Below are positions 1 to 18,268 of a stretch of DNA of 64,000 nucleotides, one piece after another. The notes below the pieces were generated by a model. That model had not been told where the DNA came from. It ran no database searches and worked only from the letters and a program-made list of their open reading frames with translations. The DNA comes from Tubulanus polymorphus (Eukaryota; Nemertea; Palaeonemertea; Tubulaniformes; Tubulanidae). The position numbers and the translations under genes were made by a program. The first letter of the stretch is position 1; each line of letters opens with the position of its first letter. The stretch is from the NCBI RefSeq assembly GCF_964204645.1, contig NC_134030.1, positions 18,481,110 to 18,545,109 on the forward strand, in the 5' to 3' direction.

Positions 1-2090
1 ATCATTATCCACCGATGAGTTTGGAACAAGCCGGAACAAGCGATGCAGGATACTGGTCATCCTGTTATTATGCCAACGGTGTCTCGGTCATTTGTCTCTA
101 ATAAAAAAAGAAGAATAGTAGGCCTCGGTAACACCAAACATAATATATCCAGAAACAGTTATTAAACCATTCCCTTGATGAAAACATTTTTCTTTTCAGT
201 AATTGGTATTCCTGCCGCATTTCGTAACCACCGAATAATCAAACTCGATTAAAAAAACAACTCGCCGGCATGGTCACCTGGGGAGTGACAATGAACACTT
301 TGAGATATAGCCGATCGTCGCCTCACGGGTGACTGAACTACTGACCTAAATGTCCGCTAGATAGCGAACTAGTCGAAGGTGGCGGCTCTAACTGCATTGT
401 GGCATGCTTTAGGGCTGTCTTACATTCGATGAAATGCCCAAACCGTGGTACTTCACGAAATTGCACAAAAATTCCACGAAATGTCGAGAATTTCATTTTT
501 TTTCATTTCCTGCTTGATGGGTTCTCAGGTCTCCGGTAGATGCCGCTACCTCAGATGAGAAATATAAGGCCTTTGTGATGGTTTTGTCCGTGCGCAAAGA
601 CGCGATCACGGCAATCGCGGTCGTTGTTCGATATGAATGAAGCGTACATGCGTATTTGTTTCTTTTTAATAGCCAAGATATAATTACTTGAAATTCACTT
701 ACTTCATTATTTATCGAGGTCAGAAATGAGAATTACCGAGATTGTACACATCATCGCAAAATCACGTTCTTGTTTCATCCAAATACATTTGAATATCATC
801 AAAATATTGTGATACATGAATGTAAGTTGTTTGAATTTTTGACGCAGTAAAAACCGTTATAATAATGTTTATATACATTGATTCCTAGTATGCGTCATGG
901 GTTCTGTGTGAGTGGATGTGCACTACGTCATCAATGTTGGCATTTTAAGATAACAATGACAATGGTGACTTTTGGCAATTATTTTGTAACTAAATATATT
1001 TCAAAACTCTACATTTTTTTTCGATGAATTTTGACAATCATTTTTTAGGGGATGAGTGATACGTCAGACAATATATCGGGGTTAGACTGGTTGCCAGTCA
1101 ATTCAATTCAATTATTGATATTTTCAAAACTAAAACAACTATATTGGTCCTTGATGTTACATTGTATATAATCAATGTCGTGTTAAGTTCTTTTTTTATT
1201 GTCGACAGAATAAATCAATGCGTGTGTTGTTTTCAAGGTGACAATGGACTTTTTAAGTTTTACTTGTTAATTAGTTTTAGACCCGTGGTATGGCCGCGCG
1301 ATAAAATTTCTAGCTCCGCAACCAAGGGCCTAGAGCCCTTTTTTAATGTTTCCTATTTGTAGGAGACCCTCCCCGGGTCCCTGAGAAGTTTCAGAGCCCT
1401 AGGGCCCCTATTAAGGTAGCGCAAGATGTTAGAAGGGGGGTCGTTTTTTAGGTCTCAACTTAGTGCATTTTCGCCTATATTAGACGCTCATTTTTGCGGT
1501 CTGGTCAGGGTCCGCCCATGCCCAACGGACCCCCGCGCCCAGGGTTTTAATGGTTCTGTATCATCTACAGTGCCCCTTCTAAATACCCGACAAGTTTCAG
1601 AGCCCTAGTGCCACTATAAGGGGTCGAGCGAGTCCCAAGAAAGTGGTCGCGATAAAGTTTCTGGCTCCGCAACCAAGGGCCTAGGGCTATCAAGGTCGGG
1701 TGGGATGCTAGAAGGGGTCGGTTTTCAGGTACCAACTTAGTGTATTTTCGCGTATAGACGCTTATTTTTACGGTCTGGTCTTTATTAAAATCATATCTGT
1801 ACTAATAGGAAACATTACTGCCAAGTCAGGGTTTTGAACAGTCACTCAGATATTGTGACCCATAAATCAAAGCAAACAGTTCAGACTCAACTTGTAATTG
1901 TCTAAAATAACTTTCACGTTTATTTTGATGCTCAAGATATAAATTACTAGATTTCCGATAGATGGCGCATGCGATACATAATCAATTGCCAATAGTCGCT
2001 ATTAGCTATTCCAGTAATTTAATAGTTCAACAAAACTCCAACTGATACAATCACTCAACATGTAATTAGAAAATATCGTCAACATTTATT
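1..2090. other. Intergenic; internal duplication at 1281-1800
   Basis: No gene seen. A segment containing GCTCCGCAACCAAGGGCC at about 1314 recurs at about 1665, together with the following AGAAGGGG...GGTCTGGTC sequence. This is a diverged tandem duplication of roughly 350 nt spacing. The rest is AT-rich without recognisable coding sequence. Confidence 0.6.
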
Positions 2091-2094
2091 CATG

Positions 2095-2430
2095 AGTACA
2101 TTATAAGTTTTTGAAACATTAAAAGCTTTTGATTTGAAACATTTAAAGTGTTGAAACATTGAAAGCTTTCGAAACATTGAAAGTTGTTGAAACATTGAAA
2201 GTTTTTGAAACATTAAAAGTTTTTGAAACATTGAAAGTTGTTGAAGAAACATTGAGAGTTTTTGAAACATTAAACGTTGTTGAAACATTTACAGCTTTTG
2301 AAACATTGAAAGCTTTTGAAACATTGAAAGTTTTTGAAACATTGAAAGTTGTTGAAACATTGAGAGTTTTTAAGACATTAAAAGTTGTTGAAACATTTAT
2401 AGTTGTTGAAACATTGAAAGTTAGTTAACA
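2095..2430. repeat. 18-nt minisatellite
   Basis: About 18 degenerate copies of GTTGTTGAAACATTGAAA. Since 18 nt is a multiple of 3, open frames on both strands encode 6-residue repeats; these are artefacts. Downstream of the iGluR gene. Confidence 0.9.
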
Positions 2431-2795
2431 TTTAGTTAATCATTTGTAGTAATAATAATTTCATGCAAATTTTCCCTCAAGCGAAAATGTTTACATCAAT
2501 TTAAAATCAGACACTTATAAGAAAAATATCAACTTTTCCTCAAATCGAATATAATTGTTATTATTAATAAGTAAATATTGATTATTAATGCCACGAAAAA
2601 GCTTGTATACAAATGAAAATACATGATGTTAAAATAAGTTCTATAGAAAAAACTGTAGATTTTAGGTCATGGTTCTCATTGTAAGTCATGGGGTTCAATT
2701 CACCTCGCCTTCCCCTGCCTGACCACTGCCTGCCGCCTGCTGATTGATTTGCATAGTCACGTGATTATTCGATACAAAGCATCGTTGGAGATGTA

Positions 2796-2930
2796 TGACG
2801 TCACGATGGATTAGTTACTGTGACGTCACGCGATGTAGAATGACGTCATGGGTATCTATGACGTCACATAGCGTATAACACCATGTGATATTAACATGCA
2901 CGTCACGTGATTAATAAACATTTGACGTCA
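2796..2930. promoter_or_regulatory. Cluster of five TGACGTCA (CRE-type) palindromes
   Basis: Exact TGACGTCA octamers start at 2796, 2821, 2841, 2859 and 2923, with a related CACGTCACGTG at about 2899. TGACGTCA is the consensus site of CREB/ATF bZIP factors. The cluster lies just 3' of the iGluR stop codon, not at a recognised promoter. It may be an enhancer or a decayed repeat. Confidence 0.4.
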
Positions 2931-2994
2931 CACTATTTCAGATGCTCGATGTGATGTGTTAACAGATTGTGTTATTAAATTGTGAATTCAGTAG

Positions 2995-3000
2995 TTTATT
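2995..3000 (-). terminator. Candidate poly(A) signal of the iGluR gene
   Basis: AATAAA on the minus strand overlaps the end of the TAA stop codon (TAATAAA). No other AATAAA was noticed just downstream. Weak support: one hexamer in AT-rich DNA. Confidence 0.3.
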
Positions 3001-6000
3001 ATGATTTCATACCATTGTCACTGGGATTCAGTTTTTTCTTTTCATTTTCTTCGGTTTCATCCTGGAAAATATCGAATATATGAATATAGTCGCCAGGCAA
3101 CGATAACAGGTGCCTTCGCTGTAATCGAGAATGAACTAAATTCATGACTTAATGATTTCGTGTATTTACTATAAGTTGAGGATTGGATGATGAAGTAATT
3201 ACCGGCGGTACTCTGATCGGGGTTCGTTTGCCTCCACATTTATAAAACAGTAATTTCCCTCCGACGACGATAAACGAGAAAATAACCATCACAGTAAGAA
3301 TGATCATAATACCAGCAAAATGGTGAATAGTTAACGGTTCAATTTCATCTTTATCTTCCTTGGTAAACACTTGACATTTACCTCGCTGTCTCAACCAACT
3401 ATAGAAACATAAATCATATATTACTTCTGTGTCAAATCTACAGTTCTACATTAATTTGGGTTTATGCAGTTCCACAGTTTTGTGGGTAAGGTTTGACTCT
3501 GAATCCAGTTCCACAGTTGTGCGAGTTGAATTCTACTGTGCACCCGGTTTTAGAGTTGTGGTGGGTTTAATTTAACTGTGGCCTCGGACTAAGTTTAAGT
3601 TGAATTCACTAATTCATGGCCTGATCGACCTTGCCTTCACTCAATAAAGCTTGCATCGCGTTTTGTATGTCAGATTTTAGCACATAACCTCGACGCATGG
3701 CGAACGCTAATGGTTGAATATCTACCAGAGATGTAGAAACCATCAGATCACATCTATCTGCTCGCCCTGTTTATACAAACAATCCGTTATTAGGCTGAAA
3801 AAATTGATACCTTGTTTCTCCGCTCTGCTGAGCTTAAATGTTGACCCGGCCGGCCGCCTATCTACCCTATACATTACTTTTTTTAAAAATCGTGATCAAT
3901 TTTACCATAACAGACCCGGCCGCTATAGAAATGAACTGTTTACAAATTTTATCATATTTTACAAAAATGACCCGGCCGCTGCGGAGAAACAAGGTATCAT
4001 TTTTGTTTAGCTTTAAAATATTAAAATATTACTTAAATCTTACTCCCATATAGAACAAACAATAGAAAGTGACTCAAACAAAGACCAATATTCCATTGGA
4101 CCACAAAAACTGAAATCTGTTTTCGTCACATCCATGAAGCTATAAATGTAACAAGGTGACATCTAATTGAATGTCGTTTTATATATTAATATCAATTCTA
4201 TATGATATTCTAATATTACTAATGTTTCAATATTTCATTATTTGTAACTTATATTATTTCGAATATTCATGCAGTATAGAAACATATCTAACACTGATGG
4301 AGTTGATGATTTATAATTTCTGTGTCAGGCGTTTGGGATTAGTATCAAAACATCCTCTGAATGCTGATCACCATGAAAATAATGTTTGTTCCGCAATATT
4401 TTTATGAATGTTTACTGTCAATGTTGTCTCTTTAGAATCTTAACCAGGCAACGAATTTCCACCAATTATACTGTGATCAATCTATTTTTTGCCATATCAG
4501 AAGAACCGGTTTGTGAGATGATTTTGGGTCACATTTGTTTTCCAAAATTCACAAATTAAAGACCGCAGTGTTTTGTATATGAATATTTCTTCACTTTTTT
4601 TATTAGGTTTCGTTCCCCTGGGACCCGCTATAATCACGGTGCGATAATTAACTTGTATTTGACGGTCATTATGACGCGTTGTGAGGTCATGTTTATTTTA
4701 CCTGCTGCGTAATAAAGACGAACCCAGTTACTGATGAATATTCTAGTATCAGAATTCGTATTGTTCTCTACTGTTGATATTCCTTCAATCGCTGATTTCA
4801 CTGTTTTCCATTTAATCGAGTCCCCGCTCTTCAGAACATGTTGAGCTCGATCTTCAAAATATAACTCAGTGGCGCCGTCTTTTATCAAGAATATCTCATT
4901 GCCTTGTTCTCTTTGCGTTGTTTCTAGTTGTTCGAATGTATTGATTTTCGGGTAGTTCTGTTCGGTGAGGAAGTTCGCTAGATTACCCGTGTAACAGCCT
5001 ATAACTATCAGCGCGAAGAAGAAGTAAAATGAGCTGAACACGCGCATGTGCAACCGAACCGGTTCATAGGGGGCGCCAGCTTGAATGATAGTACTGTACG
5101 AATACCAGAAACTCTGCTTCAGATCGCACCTGGTGTCCGGGTCGTTGTCCGCTCCGCTAGGATTTAACCGGTAGGCGGCGTAGTAAAAGATGGCGCTGGC
5201 GATCAGCGCGATAGCGAGGGCGAACCAAACTTTCAAATCAAACGGTTTCGCGAATCCGAACATGTTGTAATAGGAATGTTTCTTATACATGAATGATATT
5301 CCGTCGAATATGTAACCGTCAGTGAATTCAAAATCGGCTAAACGTTGTTTATTTGACGATATTCCACCGACCAGTATACTGACGTTAAACAACGAGTTTT
5401 GCTGCCAGAAAGAAAACAAAATACACATAAAGGTCGCGTGTGATTAATGAACTTAGGATCAAACCCGCTGAGACCCCTAACCGTGGAGTATATGCATTAA
5501 ATAGGAGTCTTTAAAGAGAATATTTTTGACGGGGTTAAGAGAAAAGAAGCACGAGTGCAAATAGGTCGAGGTTAGTATCACTGACACAAACAACACTTAC
5601 TAGATAACCAAATACTCCCGACCAATCACCTGTGTGCTCTAATTTACCGTATCTAGTAACGGGTAATAACTGGAATTTCACATGTAAACCTTGATAATCG
5701 CGGAGATAACGTTTTATCTTTTTCAAGATGTCGACGCATAAACCTTGAAAGTCAGATAAACTTCTCGTTCTATTGTCGTGTTTATAGTCGACTGTATTGA
5801 TAGTTTTATGAAAGATAAATGGCTCATCCTGAAATCACATTGAAATAAGACATCGCATCAATAATTATACCAAACTATCATACACGCCGGTGGATGGTCA
5901 CGAAGACTTACAAGTACTACTGTTATTCGTGCCCCTCCGCCCCCCTCCCCCGCTCAGCTACTGACCTGCCGAGGAGACTTACCAGTACTGCTGCTATTCG

Positions 6001-6236
6001 TGCCCCCCCCCGCTTAGCTACTAACCTGCCGAGGAGACTTACCAGTACTGCTGCTATTCGTGCCCCCCCCCCCCCCCCCGCTTAGCTACTGACCTGCCGA
6101 GGAGACTTACCAGTACTGCTGCTATCGTGATCGTTTTGACCTTATCTCGTTTTGCTGATTTGAACAAATGTGGTAAAGTTTTATCATTCGACAACCACAG
6201 TTTCGAGTCCAAAGGTTTAGATTGGTCGTTTTTTAC
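2999..6236 (-). CDS. Divergent ionotropic glutamate receptor (iGluR), N-terminus not found
   Basis: Ligand-gated cation channel of the plasma membrane. Exons in coding order: 6111-6236, 5601-5828, 4702-5401, 3610-3766, 3203-3398, 2999-3061. All have GT-AG borders and compatible phases, and they sum to 490 codons including the stop. The first exon ends with the strand that leads into S1 (KTITIAAVLDEPF). S1 continues with FQGLCVDILKKIKRYLRDY and DWSGVFGYL. The 700-nt exon carries M1, the pore loop (IIQAGAPYEP), M3 with GCYTGNLANFLT (the SYTANLAAF-type gate) and most of S2. The next exon has CDLMVST and PLAFAMRRGY. The exon at 3203-3398 carries M4 and is followed by a short charged tail ending MKS-stop. 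The amino-terminal domain and signal peptide were not found between 6237 and the divergent gene at 6830, so the receptor is truncated, lacks that domain, or continues upstream past the neighbour. The Arg/Asp pair that normally binds glutamate looks altered, so the ligand may not be glutamate. Confidence 0.88.
5890..6121. repeat. 60-68-nt tandem repeat carrying an iGluR 5' splice site
   Basis: About four copies. On the minus strand each unit contains the end of the iGluR exon (GCAGCAGTACTG) and its donor GTAAGTC, followed by GC-rich spacer with a poly-G run of varying length. The copy at 6111 joins in phase to the exon at 5601-5828. Copies with donors near 6043 and 5983 are nearly identical, and the fourth, near 5900, is degenerate. 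Confidence 0.85.
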
Positions 6237-6829
6237 CTGTTGATTGTTTATAATCTGTTCACGGCACGTTTGAGTGAAGCCGGGTTATTGTACTGTTCAA
6301 ACACCGGCAGTTGTAACAGCGATTATTATTCTCGTGAATTCGTTACAAACATATGCGGCATTACCGCGGACGAGATTACCCGAGTCTCCACGGGTATCTC
6401 TTCTCCCGGAGTCTCCCTCAATAGGGGCTCCTCCTCCGATGGAGCCTCCCTCTCTAGTGACGTCCACTCCCGGGACTGGCGTACGCTGAGTTGATATATA
6501 CATCTAAACCTTACCCATCCTAAACCTAACCCTCTAAATATTTCAATTAAAATATTTCGATGTTTTAGTTTTTAATTGATATCCGCCTTGATACAGCACC
6601 GTCAATGGACGGCATCCGGGAGGAGAAATGATCCTTTCATTCCTCAAATTGAATTAATTCAATGTAACAATAATGAAATATAGAAGGAAATAAAATCATT
6701 ATTATTCAAAAACCGCTGTTTTTCTGGTTAGTACAGAAAACAAAATACAACGGCTAGGGTTAGTACAGGTACAACACTGAGTTAGTCTCATTCAAGTTGA
6801 TCATACTGTTCGACTGTGTCTGTGTGAAT

Positions 6830-13168
<6,339 letters not shown>

Positions 13169-13540
13169 TCACCTCTTATCAAACAACAAATCAATTCAAG
13201 CTCTTTATATTCATCCTCATTATATCAAGTTTTATTTGATGTCATCTAGTTTTATGTTAAAAGAAATTACTTGTATTTTTTTAGAAGATTATGTTATAAT
13301 TTTGTATCATGAGATCTCTGACTTGATATTAATCAGATAGATGATAATTTCACATATTAACCTGTACATAGCATTTCTAATCTTCCTCTAATTAAAGAAT
13401 GTATCCAATTTGCAATGTTCTCGGGGATTAATTACATTTTCTCTTTGATTGCAACCTTCTTACCGAACTTCGCGAAACCATTCTACATTTCTAAACTCCA
13501 AGTTTCCAATTAGCAAAATGTATCGAAAACGGTTAAGATA

Positions 13541-13665
13541 TGTACAGACCCCTCCTATCGTAAATTGAACCCTCTTATTGTCAAAAGAGCCCTCCTATGG
13601 TAAATAGACCCCTCCTATTGTAAAAAGACCCCTCCTATTGTAAACAGACCCCTCCTATTGTAAAT
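13541..13665. repeat. About 19-nt minisatellite
   Basis: Six or seven copies around GACCCCTCCTATTGTAAA, in the 3' flank of the CUB receptor. An AATAAA at 13835-13840 is a possible distal poly(A) signal for that gene. From 13170 to 15080 I see no other gene. Confidence 0.75.
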
Positions 13666-15084
13666 AATATTACATTGCAAATGATCTCGTTTATGTTTTC
13701 AAAATGTTTTTACTTTTCTCTAAATATATGTAAATATTTGTGTAAACAAAATTATTTTTGTCCTCAGCAATATTTCGACTATAACCTGATAGTCATCTTC
13801 AGGAATCTTAAGGTTATCGTCGAAACGTCGAATGAATAAATTTGTAACTTAAAGGAAACTTTATCTTTCGTCGTATTATCATGGGGTTTTCCATATGTCA
13901 GTGTTGCCAAGGAAATAGTTCCATCAAAGGTGGATTAAAATCAGACTCATAAACTTAATACATAGTTATTCATTTGGAACAAACTAGTATTGAGTGATGA
14001 ATAATGATATGTAAATCTCACATGCCGCAGAAGAATTTCAGGAGGTTCAGTCAGATATCAACAGTTCAGTGCTGCCCATAGCGGAGTTTCTGTGAACCAA
14101 AATATCAGCAAGTTATATCTCGCACCTGACAGATGGAAACGTCGTGTATTTATATACTTTAGATTGTTCGAATTGAATAAATTTCTTGATTTTGAAATTC
14201 TTTTTATTTGTAGTGCGTTTTTATCTTATTACCCGTTCACCAGGTTTGAGTGTGATTATCGCACTATATCAGCAAGAGTTTATATTTAACGCCGGAACGT
14301 GATGTTCTAGATTCTAGAAATTAACACAAAACAAATTAATTAAAAAACAATTTGTCGAGATATATGTCGATCGAACAACCATAAAAATGTTAATGGATGA
14401 TATATACGTACAATATATATTAAAATTAACTGATTAATTTAACACTGGTTAAATGAACTCAGACTTTATAATAATATATTCATTTCACTTTACATCAGAC
14501 TAAAACATTTAAACATTTAGCAGAGTAAAACAATTAAAAGTACATTTTTTGAAATAAAAGTTTTCTAAAGCGCGATTTAAAAGAAAAAACGGCGGGAGCT
14601 TCAAAAAGATTTTTGTGTATTCCATAATGTAATGAAAGTAAAAGCACCACGACCAGCAACACGGCCAGCAACACGGCCAGCAACTCGGGTGTTACTACTT
14701 TTGACTAGAAATAGACCTGTTGGTATAAAGATGGTTTTGGGCTTTGTTGTGTAATACCTCTCTAATAAAAGATAGAAGTCACCTTTTGAAAGAACAAACT
14801 AAAACAACTGCTTCACTTCAATGGTTGTACAAATACCATGTGGATGAAATTCGATCTAGTAGGTACCCGATTACAAACACCAGTTTGGTTTTGTTTATCT
14901 TCATTTCTAGTTTTCGTTTCATGTTTTCCCGCTAAATAAACTTGAACTTGAACTAAGAACAAGGACAAACATTGGTTTATCGACTTGAATAATTTAATTA
15001 AAACAGCTAACCTTCCCTCCCTTTAATACGAGGTGAATTCAACCATTAGAAGCTCCACCTAACCCCCACTCACTTACCGTTAAA

Positions 15085-15785
15085 CACACGGAATACACAA
15101 TACTTACAATTTAACACAGTACTCGCAGTTTAACACAGAACTTACAGTTTAACACTAAACACAGAACTAACAGTTTAACGCAGTACCCGCAGTTTAACAC
15201 AGTACTCGCAGTTTAACACGGTACTCGCATTTTAACACAGTACTCGCAGTTTAACACAGTACTCGCAGTTTAACGCAGTACTCGCAGTTTAACACGGTAC
15301 TCGCATTTTAACACAGTACTCGCAGTTTAACACAGTACTCGCAGTTTAACACAGTACTCGCAGTTTAACACAGTACTCGCAGTTTAACACAGTACTCGCA
15401 TTTTAACACAGTACTCGCAGTTTAACACAGTACTCGCAGTTTAACGCAGTACTCGCAGTTTAACACGGTACTCGCATTTTAACACAGTACTCGCAGTTTA
15501 ACGCAGTACTCGCAGTTTAACACAGTACTCGCAGTTTAACACAGTACTCGCAGTTTAACACAGTACTCGCAGTTTAACACAGTACTCGCAGTTTAACGCA
15601 GTACTCGCAGTTTAACGCAGTACTCGCAGTTTAACGCAGTACTCGCAGTTTAACGCAGTACTCGCAGTTTAACACAGTACTCGCAGTTTAACACAGTACT
15701 CGCAGTTTAACACAGTACTCGCAGTTTAACGCAGTACTCGCAGTTTAACACAGTACTCGCAGTTTAACACAGTACTCTCAGTTTC
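15085..15785. repeat. 19-nt minisatellite running into the lectin/mucin CDS end
   Basis: Around 35 copies of CAGTTTAACACAGTACTCG, with variants AACGC, AACACGG and CATTTT. The last copies, near 15764-15785, overlap the final codons and stop of the minus-strand gene. Confidence 0.95.
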
Positions 15786-17706
15786 ATGTAAGATTTACCT
15801 CCAGTTTTATATGTGTTTGTTTTTTGTGCTGTGGTTTTGACAGCTGTGTATAGGTGGCACTGTAACTCACCGGAAGTTACTGGTGAACACGTGATCCCGA
15901 TACAGCGTGTTTTCGCGTCACACTCAGCGGCGCATTCTACACAGGATCTGACGTCATTATTCACTGATTGCAATAATACATTATCAGTCCAATCTGGATG
16001 ACGTCCATACCAGCCAATGACGTCACTTCCCGTTTCAGCTACATAGCATTTAGTTGTTGTAGGTGTCGCTGCAGTCGGTTTAGAATTAGATGTGCCAGTG
16101 TAACTGGTTCCTGTGGTGGGTGGTACTGATGTGGTACTCATAGTGGTGCTGGTAGAGGCACCTGTGGTGGATGGTACTGATGCGGTACTCACAGTGGTGC
16201 TGGTAGAGGCTCCAGTGGTGGATGGTACTGATGCGGTACTCACAGTGGTGCTGGTAGAGGCACCTGTGGTGGATGGTACTGATGTGGTACTCATAGTGGT
16301 GCTGGTGGAGGCTCCTGTGGTGGATGGTACCGACGTGGTACTCATAGTGGTGCTGGTAGAGGCTCCAGTGGTGGATGGTACTGATGTGGTACTCATAGTG
16401 GTGCTGGTGGAGGCTCCTGTAGTGGATGGTACCGACGTGGTACTCATAGTGGTGCTGGTAGAGGCTCCTGTGGTGGATGGTACTGATGTGGTACTCACAG
16501 TGGTGCTGGTAGAGGCACCTGTGGTGGATGGTACTGATGTGGTACTCATAGTGGTGCTGGTAGAGGCTCCTGTGGTGGATGGTACTGATGTGGTACTCAC
16601 AGTGGTGCTGGTAGAGGCACCTGTGGTGGATGGTACTGATGCGGTACTCACAGTGGTGCTGGTAGCGCTACCACTCGTAGCGGTACTACTGGTAGCGATG
16701 GTAGTAGTGAGTTTATCAGTAGCTGGTATTGAAGTAGTCGTGATAGTTAAATTATATCCTGAAAGAGTCAATTCACAACAAACACATAATAATCGTGTAT
16801 ACACAAACATATAGATTACCAGACGAGGTTTTGTTCTTACCGTAAACTTCCACTTCACACAAAGTCAAAGGTTCAGTACCCAACGGTTTAGTGACGATCA
16901 CAGTATTTCCGGCCATGTGACCGGGACAGGGGAATTCTTTCACCTCTGATGCTTTCATGCTTTTTGCCTGTTCGGCACAAATAAGATTCGGCGGTATATT
17001 CGATAAATTCATTTTAGGAGGAGACTGGTCTGTAGTAACCAGAATTTTGAATTTCTTCAAACGATATTCTGCAATATAAACGCTTTAATTTAAACTCTAT
17101 TAGTCGAGGAATTCATCAACAATTCTAAGATAAAAACCCAGTATGTACAAATTAAAAGAATTTTAAAATCGAGAATTTATTTATTCAAAAAATCTTTCAA
17201 CAATTTTGTTGCCACTGTTTTGATTGATTTTCGAAAATGAACACTTAATATTCGAAGTTTAGAAAAACTTAACTTACCAAATAAATCTCTATTCGCTAAT
17301 ACAACACTGGTAACATTATACACGTGATCTAGTTCGACTTTCCACCAATAGGGGGCCGGTCCAGACCAGTCTCCGGTATGACTGCACACCCTTAGTTTAG
17401 GTCCTTGATCGCCATCGACGGCTAAACTCGGATATCTGACTTTCTTCGTTACGCATTGGTCAGTAGGTCTACCTAAAGCTAAATTCGGACGAGCCTCTTC
17501 GACTTGACTGTTAGAAACTACTGAAATATAGAAATAGTTTTGTGAAATTGTTTTCGATCTCTTTCAATTTCAAAGTTATGGAAAACAATACATCGATAGT
17601 ATTCAGTGACGTCAGAGTTGAATATAAATAGATTACCTGAAATATTGAATATAAAACGATGAAATGTAGTAAGTAACAAACAGATTCTGAAGATTGTGCG
17701 GCTCAT
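15764..17706 (-). CDS. Secreted F-lectin-like / mucin / PAN domain protein
   Basis: A 511-aa secreted, probably mucus or matrix, protein. Exons: 17637-17706, 17278-17520, 16841-17068, 15764-16758; phases agree. The first exon from ATG 17706 is a signal peptide (MSRTIFRICLLLTTFHRFIF). Exons 2-3 form a fucolectin/F5-8C-like (FTP) domain: NLALGRPTDQC, AVDGD, CSHTGDW, YWWKVELDHVYNVTSVVLANR, ending LTLCEVEVYG. The fucose motif H-x26-R-x-D is degenerate (29 residues between His and Arg, then RDL), so fucose binding may be lost. Exon 4 has eleven 17-residue Thr/Ser repeats (unit TTVSTTSVPSTTGASTS), expected to be heavily O-glycosylated. A C-terminal Cys-rich PAN/apple-like domain follows (CYVAETG, CVECAAECDAKTRCIGITC). 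The ending LRVLC-stop is read from minisatellite-like DNA. A GTAAAT donor a little earlier (after ACTGGAG) could instead lead to an exon I cannot find. Confidence 0.85.
16110..16690 (-). repeat. 51-nt coding minisatellite (mucin repeats)
   Basis: Eleven in-frame copies of 51 nt encode the 17-aa Thr/Ser repeats. Variation is mostly V/M and T/A swaps. The plus-strand frame is also open (VVLVEAPVVDGTD), a by-product of the period. Confidence 0.95.
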
Positions 17707-18049
17707 TTCTGAAGATTGTGCAGTTTATTCCACGTCTTCATAGATTTATCCTTGACTCCGGAATGAATACCGCGGCAACAGTGACGACAGTTGAAACTGA
17801 CGTGTCTACTATTCAAATATTCACATTTCACAAAACACATATCGGTTTACCGTATTTACGGTTAATATTTAAATTCAACATCAACGGAAAATCATAGAAA
17901 ATGTAATATGTTGGACTGGTTTAAAGTCCACTTAAAGTGAGCTGCGAGCTGCGGTTGGTGACCGAATAAATGTTTTAATATTTGCATCGTTGAAGTTTTG
18001 GAAACCTGCAGTTCATATAAGTGTTAACTAGAACTCAATGATTGAGTCT

Positions 18050-18268
18050 ACAGATCCACAGTTGAGTCTGCAGATCCACAGTTGAGGCTACATATCCACA
18101 GTTGAGGCTACAGATCCACAGCTGAGGCTACAGATCCACAATTGAGGCTACAGATCCACAGTTGAGGCTACAGATCCACAGTTGAGGCTACAGATCCACA
18201 GTTGAGTCTTCAGATCCACAATTGAGGCTACAGATCCACAGTTGAGTCTACAGATCCACAGTTGAGGC
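18050..18268. repeat. 20-nt minisatellite
   Basis: About 11 copies of CTACAGATCCACAGTTGAGG. Followed at 18330-18450 by a G-rich purine tract (GGGAGGGGAGGA type). No gene supported here. Confidence 0.9.

Noticed and set aside
2079-2428. Open frames on both strands with six-residue repeats
   Set aside because: By-product of an 18-nt minisatellite; no start context, splice partners or domain.
15085-15785. Possible CRISPR-like array
   Set aside because: The units are contiguous without unique spacers; a minisatellite in a eukaryotic genome.
16113-16814. Long plus-strand open frame (233 aa, VVLVEAPVVDGTD repeats)
   Set aside because: It is the reverse strand of the 51-nt mucin repeat; a period divisible by 3 keeps it open. 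The minus strand has a signal peptide, spliced lectin domain and PAN domain.
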